A stretch of DNA of 64,000 nucleotides from HXMU1420-13 sp965601825 (GTDB lineage Bacteria > Bacteroidota > Rhodothermia > Balneolales > Balneolaceae). The notes under the pieces were generated by a model. That model made no database searches. It was not told where the DNA came from and saw only the letters and a program-made list of their open reading frames with translations. Shown piece by piece: positions 52,731 to 61,186 of this stretch; the stretch's first letter is position 1, and every line of letters starts with the position of its first letter. The stretch lies in the NCBI GenBank assembly GCA_965601825.1, contig OZ271839.1, positions 434,001 through 498,000 of the forward strand, in the 5' to 3' direction. A program made the translations under genes and the position numbers.

Positions 52731-52791
52731 TGATTCTTCGGCAGTAGCCCGCCTTCCAAAGTCTTGTACGGCGGACAGGCCTCAGAATGAC
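52731..52791. repeat. dispersed repeat with a 32-nt insertion relative to 4973-5003
   Basis: The outer parts (tgat...tcggcagtagcc and tcagaatgac) match 4973-5001. At the junction this copy has 32 extra bases (52750-52781) that include cgcc...ggcg complementarity. It ends 8 nt before the MFS gene stop and lies at the boundary between convergent units. Confidence 0.55.
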
Positions 52792-52798
52792 AGGAAAA

Positions 52799-53962
52799 CT
52801 ACGTCTCCCTCAGCAACGTTGCATTCCAGGATAAAACACAGGTAAGAGCGACAATGGCTGCTAGCACATAAAACCCGCCATCCAACTCAATATTCTGAAC
52901 AATCACTCCCATTATAGGTTGAGATACCAATTCCCCAATTCCCCCAAAAATGATGACCGTTGCCAATGCATTTGGACTAATCTTTCCGGCAACACTAAAT
53001 ATGAACGGAAAAGTTAATGCCACACCCGCGCCCAATAAAAATATCCCAAGCGATGAAATCACAATATGCTGACTTAGAATTGCTATGATTATTCCAACTG
53101 CAGCGATAAAAGAACCAACGGTGATTAGCTTGTTAGCACCAATATTGAATCGTAATCGATCACCGAAAAATCGCATTAATAGCAATGATAATGCATAGGT
53201 TGTGTAACCAACAGCAGCGATTCGCTCACCGGTTCCGATGTAATCAGAATAAAATAGAGCAATCCAGTTCATCACTGAAGCTTCTGTCCATGCAGCAAAA
53301 AAGATGATAATACCCAACCACAAAATGGATTTTTCAGGCCATTCAAATCCTGCAGATTGAATGGTTTCTTTTTCTTCCGGAATAAACTTAAAAGCTGTGA
53401 TTACTACCAAACTCATAATGATGGTTATTCCGATGATGTGCAATTGGGCAGAAATCATTAAAGCTGCAGCGCCGGTTCCCAAGACTGCTCCACTTAAATT
53501 CCCAACTCCAAACCACGAATGTATAGACGACATTTTTGATTGACCAATTCGCTTCTCATATCCTGCGGCAATGGCATTAATGGCCAGATTAAATCCACCA
53601 CCTGATCCTCCCATGATGATCATTGAAAAAGCCAGAAATAACCAATTTGGTGAATAGGCAATGGGTAATAATGAAAAGGCTACAATCCATCCAAAAGCAT
53701 AGGCTGTAGTACGAGCTCCAATCCGATTAACTAACCAAGCAGTTACAGGTACCATTAACACGGATCCGACACCGCGTGCTAGTAAAGCATATCCTAAAGT
53801 AGCAGGGATTAGTAGTGCAGAATCACGTATTGCCGGAATTCTACTCGCCCATGTAGAGAAATTGAAACCTAGCAAAAATAGTAGCGCACAAATGGCAATG
53901 AACTCGTAAGTAAGCGCCTTCTTGTTATTCTGATGAGAGTGAATCGATTCGGTGGAAGTCAT
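52799..53962 (-). CDS. MFS transporter, YbjJ-like
   Basis: 387 residues with about twelve transmembrane helices. The N-terminal FSTWASRIPAIRDSALLIPATLGYALLARGVGSVLMVPV resembles the YbjJ-type group (ASRIPAIR with a loop-2 motif), and GGSGGGFNLAINAIAAGYEK and SSIHSWFGVGNLSGAVLG fit it too. The N-terminus (about 18 residues) is polar. Substrate unknown. It is divergent from the membrane gene at 54028, with 65 nt between. Confidence 0.9.
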   Translation of the reverse strand: MTSTESIHSHQNNKKALTYEFIAICALLFLLGFNFSTWASRIPAIRDSALLIPATLGYALLARGVGSVLMVPVTAWLVNRIGARTTAYAFGWIVAFSLLPIAYSPNWLFLAFSMIIMGGSGGGFNLAINAIAAGYEKRIGQSKMSSIHSWFGVGNLSGAVLGTGAAALMISAQLHIIGITIIMSLVVITAFKFIPEEKETIQSAGFEWPEKSILWLGIIIFFAAWTEASVMNWIALFYSDYIGTGERIAAVGYTTYALSLLLMRFFGDRLRFNIGANKLITVGSFIAAVGIIIAILSQHIVISSLGIFLLGAGVALTFPFIFSVAGKISPNALATVIIFGGIGELVSQPIMGVIVQNIELDGGFYVLAAIVALTCVLSWNATLLRET

Positions 53963-54027
53963 TTAAAAAATCCCGTAGATAGTCCACAAAAATACGGCTA
54001 TTTTTATCCAACCTAATTCAATTTTTT

Positions 54028-54468
54028 ATGGAATTTCAAATCCTTGTTCTACTGCATGTAATTCTGGCCATACTCATTATTGGGCCAACTTGGGTAGGTG
54101 CTCTAATTGTATCGCCAATGTCACGAAGTACCGGTGAGCCCTCAATATTGGCCAACTATTTTCGACTCTTCTATAAAACCTCACACCTATTACTAACTCT
54201 CCAGTTTTTAGTCGGCTTTCGTCTTGCTATGATTTTCTTACCAATCGGAGAGTGGTTTACTTTTAGTACATCAATATCAATCTCTGTGATTTTAAAGTTA
54301 GCCTTATGGATTTTATTCTTTGGGTGGATAATCATTGGCAAGAGAAAAGGATTCGCTGATCCAGAGAAAATTAATCTCGCTTCCGCCCATCAATTTTTTA
54401 TCATTCTGAGCATATTAAGTTTGGCTTTGATTGTAACAGGTTTAGACTTCAGACTGGGATTATTTTAA
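54028..54468 (+). CDS. CopD/DUF2269-like membrane protein
   Basis: 146 residues with four transmembrane helices. The N-terminal LLHVILAILIIGPTWVGALIVSP, with a histidine in the first helix, and the later FRLFYKTSHLLLTLQFLVG resemble the DUF2269/CopD-like group of putative haem- or copper-linked membrane proteins. The family call is tentative. It ends 3 nt before the HAD hydrolase, so the two are cotranscribed. Confidence 0.6.
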   Translation: MEFQILVLLHVILAILIIGPTWVGALIVSPMSRSTGEPSILANYFRLFYKTSHLLLTLQFLVGFRLAMIFLPIGEWFTFSTSISISVILKLALWILFFGWIIIGKRKGFADPEKINLASAHQFFIILSILSLALIVTGLDFRLGLF

Positions 54469-54471
54469 GAA

Positions 54472-55116
54472 ATGACGGAACTCGTAATTTTTGATCTGGA
54501 TGGCGTTCTACTGGATTCAGAAACCCTCTACAAAAAAGTAAATTTTGAATTCTTTCATGATTTAGGAGTCGAAATCACTGATGAAGAGTATAATTCATTT
54601 ATTGGAATTTCCGGTGATAAGATGTGGGGATATATCACCGAGAAAGCAACTCTCACACAACCAATCCCTGATTTAAGAGCGGAAGAAAAAGAGAGAAAAT
54701 ATCAGGGTTTGTATGAAAATGAGCTTACCCCAAACGACGGCTTAATGAACCTCCTCGATTCCATCAAGGCGAAAGGCATTCCAATGGCTATTGCTTCATC
54801 CGGCTTAATGAAGAACATTAAACTCATCCTTAATAAGCTAGGAGTTGAAAACTACTTCGATTATATCGTGAGTGGAGAAATGCCCAAAAATGGAAAACCT
54901 GCTCCCGACATTTTTTTACTGGCAGCTGATTATTTCAATATTGATTCGAATAGTTGTTTAGTCATTGAAGATTCCAGAAATGGAGTGATTGCGGCTAAAG
55001 CAGCTGGAATGACTTGTATTGGTTATATCAATATTGGATCCGGTAATCAGGATTTATCAAAAGCAGATTTGGTGATTGATTCACTTAGCGATCAAAATAT
55101 TTTCAAATTACTCTAA
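54472..55116 (+). CDS. HAD-superfamily phosphatase/phosphoglucomutase-like
   Basis: 214 residues. The haloacid dehalogenase motif I is FDLDGVLLDSE with nucleophile D8 and acid/base D10; motif II lies in IASSG, and the lysine and acidic residues of motifs III and IV in GKPAPDIFLLAADYF and VIEDSRNGVIAAKAAGM. This is the beta-phosphoglucomutase/GPH-like subgroup I with a helical cap (about residues 15-85). Cytoplasmic; substrate unknown. It directly follows the small membrane gene and precedes the XRE regulator by 83 nt. Confidence 0.9.
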   Translation: MTELVIFDLDGVLLDSETLYKKVNFEFFHDLGVEITDEEYNSFIGISGDKMWGYITEKATLTQPIPDLRAEEKERKYQGLYENELTPNDGLMNLLDSIKAKGIPMAIASSGLMKNIKLILNKLGVENYFDYIVSGEMPKNGKPAPDIFLLAADYFNIDSNSCLVIEDSRNGVIAAKAAGMTCIGYINIGSGNQDLSKADLVIDSLSDQNIFKLL

Positions 55117-55197
55117 TCAGGTTTAAAGCTGTCTTTCGCTTTTCAAAATTGAGTAAATCCTGTTCAAGGATTTAGTACTTTCAGATCAGGTTTTAAA
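55116..55197 (+). promoter_or_regulatory. leader with direct repeats and an 8-bp hairpin before the XRE regulator
   Basis: taaatcct (55154-55161) and aggattta (55167-55174) form a perfect hairpin with a 5-nt loop. It is flanked by direct repeats of atcaggttt(t)aaa at 55116-55127 and 55185-55197. The arrangement fits an autoregulatory site or the end of the HAD transcript. Confidence 0.4.
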
Positions 55198-55199
55198 TC

Positions 55200-55787
55200 A
55201 TGAGCGAAAAACAACAATCAGACACCCATGCTCTCGCCTCCGAAATTAAATTTAATCGAGAGCAGAAAAAGTATTCACAGCAAGAGTTAGCAGATCTTGC
55301 CGGTGTTTCTTTACGAACAATCCAAAGATTAGAAAAAGGTGAAGTTGTTCCCAGGCCATTTACTCTTCGGCAAATTTATACCATTCTTGAAATCCCGGAT
55401 TCACAAAAAAGTAATACTGCCCAGAATCTAAGAAGCATAGTAAGAATTCAATATCTGGCAGTACTGCTTCCCTTAACCAACTTACCCTTAGCTTACTTTT
55501 TTTATAAAAGATTTGATTGGGCCTCTGATAAAAATAAAGCAGCATCTTTACTTAGTTTGACTACTTATTCAGCTCTTCTGATCCCTGCATTGGTAATTGT
55601 TTGCTTCTTAATTATTAAAAGTTTTGGATTGCCAACCTTCATAAAGCAGTTTCCTACCCCATTAATTGCATATGAAATAGTATATCTAATTTATCTTTTT
55701 ATCCTGGAAAAACTGGTTGGATCTAAGGAAGAATTAAACGATTTCAGCAAGCTCAAAAGTGTTCCAAATCTCTTTAAAACCGAATGA
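55200..55787 (+). CDS. membrane-anchored XRE-family helix-turn-helix regulator
   Basis: 195 residues. The N-terminal HTH_3 domain (about 10-70) has KYSQQELADLAGVSLRTIQRLEKGEVVP. After a linker, three hydrophobic segments (about 82-105, 122-145 and 155-170) would anchor the protein in the inner membrane. DNA-binding proteins tied to the membrane in this way can link envelope state to transcription. The target is not known; the repeats in its own leader suggest autoregulation. Confidence 0.85.
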   Translation: MSEKQQSDTHALASEIKFNREQKKYSQQELADLAGVSLRTIQRLEKGEVVPRPFTLRQIYTILEIPDSQKSNTAQNLRSIVRIQYLAVLLPLTNLPLAYFFYKRFDWASDKNKAASLLSLTTYSALLIPALVIVCFLIIKSFGLPTFIKQFPTPLIAYEIVYLIYLFILEKLVGSKEELNDFSKLKSVPNLFKTE

Positions 55788-55878
55788 CACACGAATGACG
55801 TAAGAGTGTCGCGCCCCTTTACTTTGAGGTTTTTCAAGTTGGTTTTATCCTTGTAGAAAATGAAAAAAACACACGAAT

Positions 55879-57681
55879 ATGTTCATTATTCAACTCCTGT
55901 TTCTACTTGTACTAATTTTTCTGAATCCAATTTTAGCATTTGGTCAAAAAGCTGTTTTTGTTGTTTCAGAAAGTGGGGATTCACTCACTGCTACCGAAGG
56001 AAAAATAAATGTCCCTGATTTATATAGTGACCAGTCTGGTAATAAAATCACTCTTACTTACCAATTATTTAAGAGTACTTCTCAATCACAACTTCCGCCA
56101 ATTTTTATGCTGGCTGGTGGACCGGGGGGGTCCTGGTTAAATACAGCTCACTTGAATGAGAGATTCGAAGAAATAAATTTTTATCAGAGCTTCGCTGATG
56201 TAGTGATATTCGATCAACGAGGAGCTGGAAGATCTGAGCCAAACTTGAATTGTGAAGGATCAATCACAATCGATTCAGATTTAATATTATCAATTCAGAA
56301 TATCAACGAAGCAAGAAAATCCATTGCAATCCAGTGCAGGGATTATTGGCTGGAAAATGGAATCAATTTCAAAGCTTATAATACCGATGAAAGCGCAAAT
56401 GATATCGACTCACTTCGAAGGCACCTTGGTTATAAACACATTTCTTTAGTGGGTGGAAGTTATGGATCTCACCTTGGATTACACTATTTAAGAAAGTTTC
56501 CTGATCGGGTTTATAGAGCAGTTTTTCATGGTATTGAAGGGCCTGATCATACCTTGGATAATCCAGAACATATACTTTCAACATTTCAAAGGATATCGAA
56601 AAATATTAGTGACGAACCTTACTTTAACTCTAAATTTGAAAATAAGTCACTTTTTCAATTTATAGATGAAATTGCTTTCCAGTTTGAAGATGATGATAGA
56701 CTTCCTCCTCCAGTCTTAAACTTCATTTTTAATTACAATATTGGAGAGAGAACTGAATTACGAGCATACGCTGAAAATTTAATCAGCTTAAAAAATGAAG
56801 ACCTTGAATTTGCAACGCTGGTTGATGATTTCTTGAGAACCATTGGTGCTCCGCATGCCATGGGAAACGCCATGGATTTTTCTTCGTGGATAAGCAGCGA
56901 AAAGTTTAATGAATACAAACGAGCTCCATCTCATGTTTTCTTATCAGATTTGAACCAAAACTATTTTGCTAAATCCGATATTTGGCCTGTTAGAGATTTA
57001 GGTGATGAATTTCGAAAAAATGTCATATCTGACATTCCTGTACTTTTGATAAATGGGACATGGGATCTAAATACTCCAATTGAAAATGCCATTGAAGTCC
57101 ATAATTCTCTCGATAATAGCGTGCTCATCAGGGTTGAAAATGGAAGTCATGACTCATATTACGAGCTATTCGATGAGTTTAAATCCAATATTCAGAGATT
57201 GATTGAGACTTTTTTAGGAGAGGAGTTCAATCGTTTACCGGAGGAAATAAATGTATCTCTACCATTATTAATTCCGGATTTATTCGAGCCCATTCAAGAA
57301 GAGTTCTGGGATGCTGTAATTAGTGGCGATCTTATTGCTGCAAATAATGCTCTTTCGAATGGCGCAATAATTGATCAATTAGATACCAGATCAACAAAAA
57401 CCGGTCGATATGCTCTAAACTGGGCCGCCTGGTATAATCAGCCTCTAATGATCGAGTTTCTTTTGGAAAATGGAGCAGACATCAATTTGCAAAATAGGAG
57501 TGGTTTCACACCTCTGCATCATGCGATTGAAAATTGTAGCCTTGAAAGTATCTCATTTTTACTATCGAATGGAGCTAATTCAGCCATTGATGCAACAAAT
57601 TCTACGCTTACTGAGACAGCAAAAAAGAACTGCCCTGAGGCGATCAACCTATTAAATAATCAAAGAGAAAATGAAAATTAA
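55879..57681 (+). CDS. secreted alpha/beta hydrolase fused to ankyrin repeats
   Basis: 600 residues. A signal peptide (ending AFGQ) is followed by a proline iminopeptidase/TAP-like hydrolase: LAGGPGGSW, IFDQRGAGRSEPNLNC, nucleophile S194 in GGSYGS, D396 in GTWDLNTP and H424 in NGSHDSYY. After residue 475 come about three ankyrin-like repeats (EEFWDAVISGDLIAANNALSNG; ALNWAAWYNQPLMIEFLLENGADIN; FTPLHHAIENCSLESISFLLSNGA). Ankyrin repeats on an exported enzyme are unusual and probably bind a partner or substrate. Its 3' end overlaps the next gene by 11 nt, so the two are coupled. Confidence 0.87.
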   Translation: MFIIQLLFLLVLIFLNPILAFGQKAVFVVSESGDSLTATEGKINVPDLYSDQSGNKITLTYQLFKSTSQSQLPPIFMLAGGPGGSWLNTAHLNERFEEINFYQSFADVVIFDQRGAGRSEPNLNCEGSITIDSDLILSIQNINEARKSIAIQCRDYWLENGINFKAYNTDESANDIDSLRRHLGYKHISLVGGSYGSHLGLHYLRKFPDRVYRAVFHGIEGPDHTLDNPEHILSTFQRISKNISDEPYFNSKFENKSLFQFIDEIAFQFEDDDRLPPPVLNFIFNYNIGERTELRAYAENLISLKNEDLEFATLVDDFLRTIGAPHAMGNAMDFSSWISSEKFNEYKRAPSHVFLSDLNQNYFAKSDIWPVRDLGDEFRKNVISDIPVLLINGTWDLNTPIENAIEVHNSLDNSVLIRVENGSHDSYYELFDEFKSNIQRLIETFLGEEFNRLPEEINVSLPLLIPDLFEPIQEEFWDAVISGDLIAANNALSNGAIIDQLDTRSTKTGRYALNWAAWYNQPLMIEFLLENGADINLQNRSGFTPLHHAIENCSLESISFLLSNGANSAIDATNSTLTETAKKNCPEAINLLNNQRENEN

Positions 57682-58513
57682 ACCAATCTTTATCTATGCA
57701 GGTGTTTCGATGATGTCTATTGCTATGGCATTTGTGATTTTTATGCTGATTTTCGATAGCAGTGACGAACCCACATCATTTACAAAGCATTATCTGAATT
57801 CATCAGTTCTGGGCGAAGAAAGAGAGTTTCTGGTTAAGCTCCCTGAAAACTTCCATCCGGATTCTGAATATCCTACAGTTTATGTGATTGGTGGTAATTC
57901 CATCACTTTCAATATCGGACATGAACTTGATGTTCTTTCACGCGCGGGTTTTAACACCGATGTAATATTGGTGGGCTTACCTAATCCAAATCAGGAAATC
58001 AGACAAAGGGATATAACTCCACCGGGTTTAAAGCAAGATCTTGATGACCTGGACTCGCCTAATGGCAAAGCAAATATTTACTTTGAATACATCAAAACCG
58101 AAGTAGTTCCACTTGTTGAAGAAATTTATCCCGCATCAGATTCACGCATCATTGTTGGTCATTCTAGAGAAGGATTGGCGGCAATGTACTCTTTGATTTT
58201 TGACCCTGAGCTGTTTGCAGGACGTGTTTGCTTAAGTCCCGCTTTTTGGAGAGAAGACGATAAATTTATTTATCAATTTCGAGACTTCCTGGATCATGAA
58301 TTAGAAAGTGAAAACATAATCTTCATGAGTATGGGAACAGAAGAGAATGAGAAGATGAAGAATGCTTTCAATAAGATGATCTCTACGATTAATGCGTCCG
58401 GATCAGAATTGATCATAGGAAGCTATTATAGCACGCCTGATGCAAATCATCAGTCTAATCCATTTCTCTCTGCCAGCAGAGGAATTGTGACCGTTTTAAA
58501 TCAAATTGATTAG
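57671..58513 (+). CDS. membrane-anchored esterase-like alpha/beta hydrolase (esterase D type)
   Basis: 280 residues. An N-terminal transmembrane segment (about 7-27) precedes an esterase D-like domain: VLGEEREFLVKLPENF, TVYVIGG, VGLPNPN, nucleophile S165 in GHSREG (the usual GHSxGG with a changed second half), then CLSPAFW and a late histidine in DANHQSNPF. It probably acts on esters or siderophore-like molecules in the periplasm, but the substrate is unknown. It overlaps the ankyrin-hydrolase gene by 11 nt at its 5' end and the convergent GIY-YIG gene by 4 nt at its 3' end. Confidence 0.82.
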   Translation: MKIKPIFIYAGVSMMSIAMAFVIFMLIFDSSDEPTSFTKHYLNSSVLGEEREFLVKLPENFHPDSEYPTVYVIGGNSITFNIGHELDVLSRAGFNTDVILVGLPNPNQEIRQRDITPPGLKQDLDDLDSPNGKANIYFEYIKTEVVPLVEEIYPASDSRIIVGHSREGLAAMYSLIFDPELFAGRVCLSPAFWREDDKFIYQFRDFLDHELESENIIFMSMGTEENEKMKNAFNKMISTINASGSELIIGSYYSTPDANHQSNPFLSASRGIVTVLNQID

Positions 58514-59349
58514 TTCAATCGCTCCGCTAATAAAGCATTTAAATCATCAAGCTGATCCTGGTGGATGATTTCGGATTCAAGATTTAGTTCTTTTTTGAAC
58601 TTCTGATTGCGTAATGGTCCCAATTCATAGAATAGCCGAAGATGTTCCACTTCGTTCGCAAAGTATTTATTGGTAAATCGATCTTTAAATGGGTTATCGT
58701 CCACTAATTGCTCAAACTCTTCGATCAATGAAGAACTAGTACCTTTTAAAAATTGATGAACCTGTACTCCTCTTTGATCATTTAATGGAATAGCATAACG
58801 CATTGGAGTAATACGCTTTAATAACTGAGTTGGCAAGAAATAGGCGCTATCAATTTCTTTATCCACTACGAATAGCAGTTTGAGCAGAGCGCCCAATCCT
58901 TTTCTAACTCGTAGATGACCTTTAAAACAACCGTAGACTTTGGGATAATCATTTAATTGCCGCATCGACAATCGGAACTCACGCTTATTTCCCTGTCTGG
59001 TAGTAGAAATGTAGTAATATGTCTCCGGCTTTTTATTGGCTTCATTAAAAGGTGGCCGAAGTGATCGAATCAATAAGTTTTCAAGTAAAATGGCATCCGT
59101 TTCGCTCTTGCAAATCTCCATTCCGATTCGATGAAGATGAGAGATTAATCTTTGAACTTTCTTTGACTTGGAATAACGATAGGAAGTGAGTCTTTTATGC
59201 AGATCCTTTGCTTTCCCAACATAGAGTACTTCATCCTTCTGATCATACATGGTATATACACCGGGAAGATGAGGTGGCTTTTCCGCAATAGCATGATTCA
59301 CCCGCTCTTTTTGAGAAAGAGAGATATTTTCAAAAAGGTCTAAATTCAT
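58510..59349 (-). CDS. GIY-YIG nuclease-domain protein (UvrC N-terminal-like)
   Basis: 279 residues. The N-terminal GIY-YIG domain has GVY (30-32), YVG (43-45), R53 and E90 in LLENLLI, followed by PPFNEANK, as in the UvrC/Cho N-terminal part. The remaining 170 residues do not resemble UvrC's C-terminal half, so this is not UvrC itself but probably a single-cut endonuclease acting in DNA repair or another process. It runs opposite to its neighbours and overlaps the esterase end by 4 nt. Confidence 0.85.
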   Translation of the reverse strand: MNLDLFENISLSQKERVNHAIAEKPPHLPGVYTMYDQKDEVLYVGKAKDLHKRLTSYRYSKSKKVQRLISHLHRIGMEICKSETDAILLENLLIRSLRPPFNEANKKPETYYYISTTRQGNKREFRLSMRQLNDYPKVYGCFKGHLRVRKGLGALLKLLFVVDKEIDSAYFLPTQLLKRITPMRYAIPLNDQRGVQVHQFLKGTSSSLIEEFEQLVDDNPFKDRFTNKYFANEVEHLRLFYELGPLRNQKFKKELNLESEIIHQDQLDDLNALLAERLN

Positions 59350-59503
59350 TAAATATTTAGCAGACTCCTTTCAATTTTGACTCGCTTGCAGAAGATAGTA
59401 TAATCGAGTTTCTATCATACATTCAAGTTATTCATTATATTCTATCGCTTTAGTTTTATAGAAAGAAGGAAGAGAGAGGCAGCATTTAATTACTTGAAAG
59501 CGA

Positions 59504-61183
59504 ATGCCTAAATCATATACTTTTCAGCTTAATTTAGACCTTACTTCAAGGAGTTCAGATCCCCATTTTGATGTGGATTTCCCGGAGTATTCGGGAATTA
59601 TCGGATCAAATAATTTCACAGAATATTGTATTCCGTCGGGATTTAATACAATCATAGAGTTACTCATTTCACTTGCAAATGGTGAATCAGATTTACTGAG
59701 TATTGACTGTAGAATTCGAAGTAAACTTAACTCTAGTTTATTTTTACCATCTCAACTCCATGCTACTTTTCAGAAATCAACAGATGAAGCCTCGGATTAT
59801 TACCAGTGTATTTTAACAGTACCTGAAAGCAAAACGGGCGATAATATGCCCGAGATTTTAAACTCATTATTCCAGCATAATCCACAATCGTTCTGTTATT
59901 TGGGACTAGATGGCAAAGTGATTCGGGTAAATAAGCGACTTGAAGAATTCTTAATGCTTCCTGAATCGGTTCTCGTTCAACATAATTATAAAGACTTCCT
60001 ACAGGAAAAAGATCTAGTTGATGCCGAACAAATTTTCATTGAAGCTGCTAATGGCGTCTCAAATCGATATGAATTTTCCGTTGTTTTACTGAATGGTGCC
60101 CTAAAACGAGTTCGAATAAATATTTTTCCGCGATTTGAGAATAGACAGGTTATTGGTGTTTATGGAATATTTGAAGACATAACCGAAACAGTAGAAACCC
60201 AACGTAGGTGGAAAGAATTAGTTGAGCAAAGTCCATTACCTGTTTTGATTTTTATTGATACAAAATTCGTATTCACAAATTCGATTGCACCTTCTTTCTA
60301 TGGACTAGAAACAGTTGATGAATTAATTGGAAGATCTCTTTTTGAATTTGTACCTGATAGTGAAAGAGAATTTCTTCAAAACCGTGTTAGAAGATTAGAC
60401 AATAATGAGCAATTAGAACCGGGCGAAAGTCAAATTGTTACCAAGAATGGAACTGTACGACACATAATTGCACATTCTCGTCCCATTATATATGAAGGTC
60501 AGAAAGCAATTCAATCTGTGATCTTTGACATTACAGATCTGCGAAAGCAGAAAGAGATTATTGAGAAATCTTTACGCGAAAAAGAAACATTGCTAAAAGA
60601 AATCCATCATCGGGTAAAGAATAATCTCGCCATCATTTCAGGTCTTATAGAGCTGCAAATTCAAACAATAAAAGATCAAGGGACTATAGAAGTATTAAGA
60701 GATTCGCAAAATCGAATTCAATCTATAGCCTTGGTTCATCAGCAATTATATCAGATTGAGTCACTTGATGAAATCAATCTTGCAACATATCTGCAAGACT
60801 TAATCAATGGGCTAAATTCTACGATCCAGGGTTCAAATCAGGTTGATATCAATATCGAATCAAGTAATATCAATTTGAGTATCGAGCAGGCAATTCCGTG
60901 TTCATTGATTATTAACGAAGTAGTAGTAAACGCCTTTAAACACGCTTTTGATGGGATTGTGAACCCAACCATCAAGATCATAATTGAAAGCAAAGATGAT
61001 CAAGTTGAAGTTACCGTTTTCGACAATGGTGTTGGATTACAGCAAACAACCAATGGTTCAACAAATCCTTCTCTTGGTACAACTTTGATTAATATTTTAA
61101 CTCAGCAACTAGATGGGAATTCACATTACGTTGAAGAAGCTGAGTATGGAACTTGTTTTAAACTAATGTTCCCAACCATTTAA
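59504..61183 (+). CDS. PAS-domain sensor histidine kinase, HisKA_2 (HWE-like) type
   Basis: 559 residues, soluble, with no transmembrane segment seen. An N-terminal region of about 120 residues is unassigned. Two PAS domains follow (about 125-235 and 245-350; QSFCYLGLDGKVIRVNKRLEEFL and LPVLIFIDTKFVFTNS). The kinase core has EIHHRVKNNLAIISGLIELQ (H368/H369), the N box SLIINEVVVNAFKHAF and G boxes VFDNGVGL and GTTLI. Such kinases phosphorylate response regulators or transfer domains elsewhere. No response regulator is adjacent. It is convergent with the next PAS kinase, with only 3 nt between the ends. Confidence 0.92.
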   Translation: MPKSYTFQLNLDLTSRSSDPHFDVDFPEYSGIIGSNNFTEYCIPSGFNTIIELLISLANGESDLLSIDCRIRSKLNSSLFLPSQLHATFQKSTDEASDYYQCILTVPESKTGDNMPEILNSLFQHNPQSFCYLGLDGKVIRVNKRLEEFLMLPESVLVQHNYKDFLQEKDLVDAEQIFIEAANGVSNRYEFSVVLLNGALKRVRINIFPRFENRQVIGVYGIFEDITETVETQRRWKELVEQSPLPVLIFIDTKFVFTNSIAPSFYGLETVDELIGRSLFEFVPDSEREFLQNRVRRLDNNEQLEPGESQIVTKNGTVRHIIAHSRPIIYEGQKAIQSVIFDITDLRKQKEIIEKSLREKETLLKEIHHRVKNNLAIISGLIELQIQTIKDQGTIEVLRDSQNRIQSIALVHQQLYQIESLDEINLATYLQDLINGLNSTIQGSNQVDINIESSNINLSIEQAIPCSLIINEVVVNAFKHAFDGIVNPTIKIIIESKDDQVEVTVFDNGVGLQQTTNGSTNPSLGTTLINILTQQLDGNSHYVEEAEYGTCFKLMFPTI

Positions 61184-61186
61184 AAA

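Noticed and set aside
58510..59349. uvrC
   Set aside because: Only the N-terminal GIY-YIG part resembles UvrC; the UVR region and the C-terminal nuclease half are missing.
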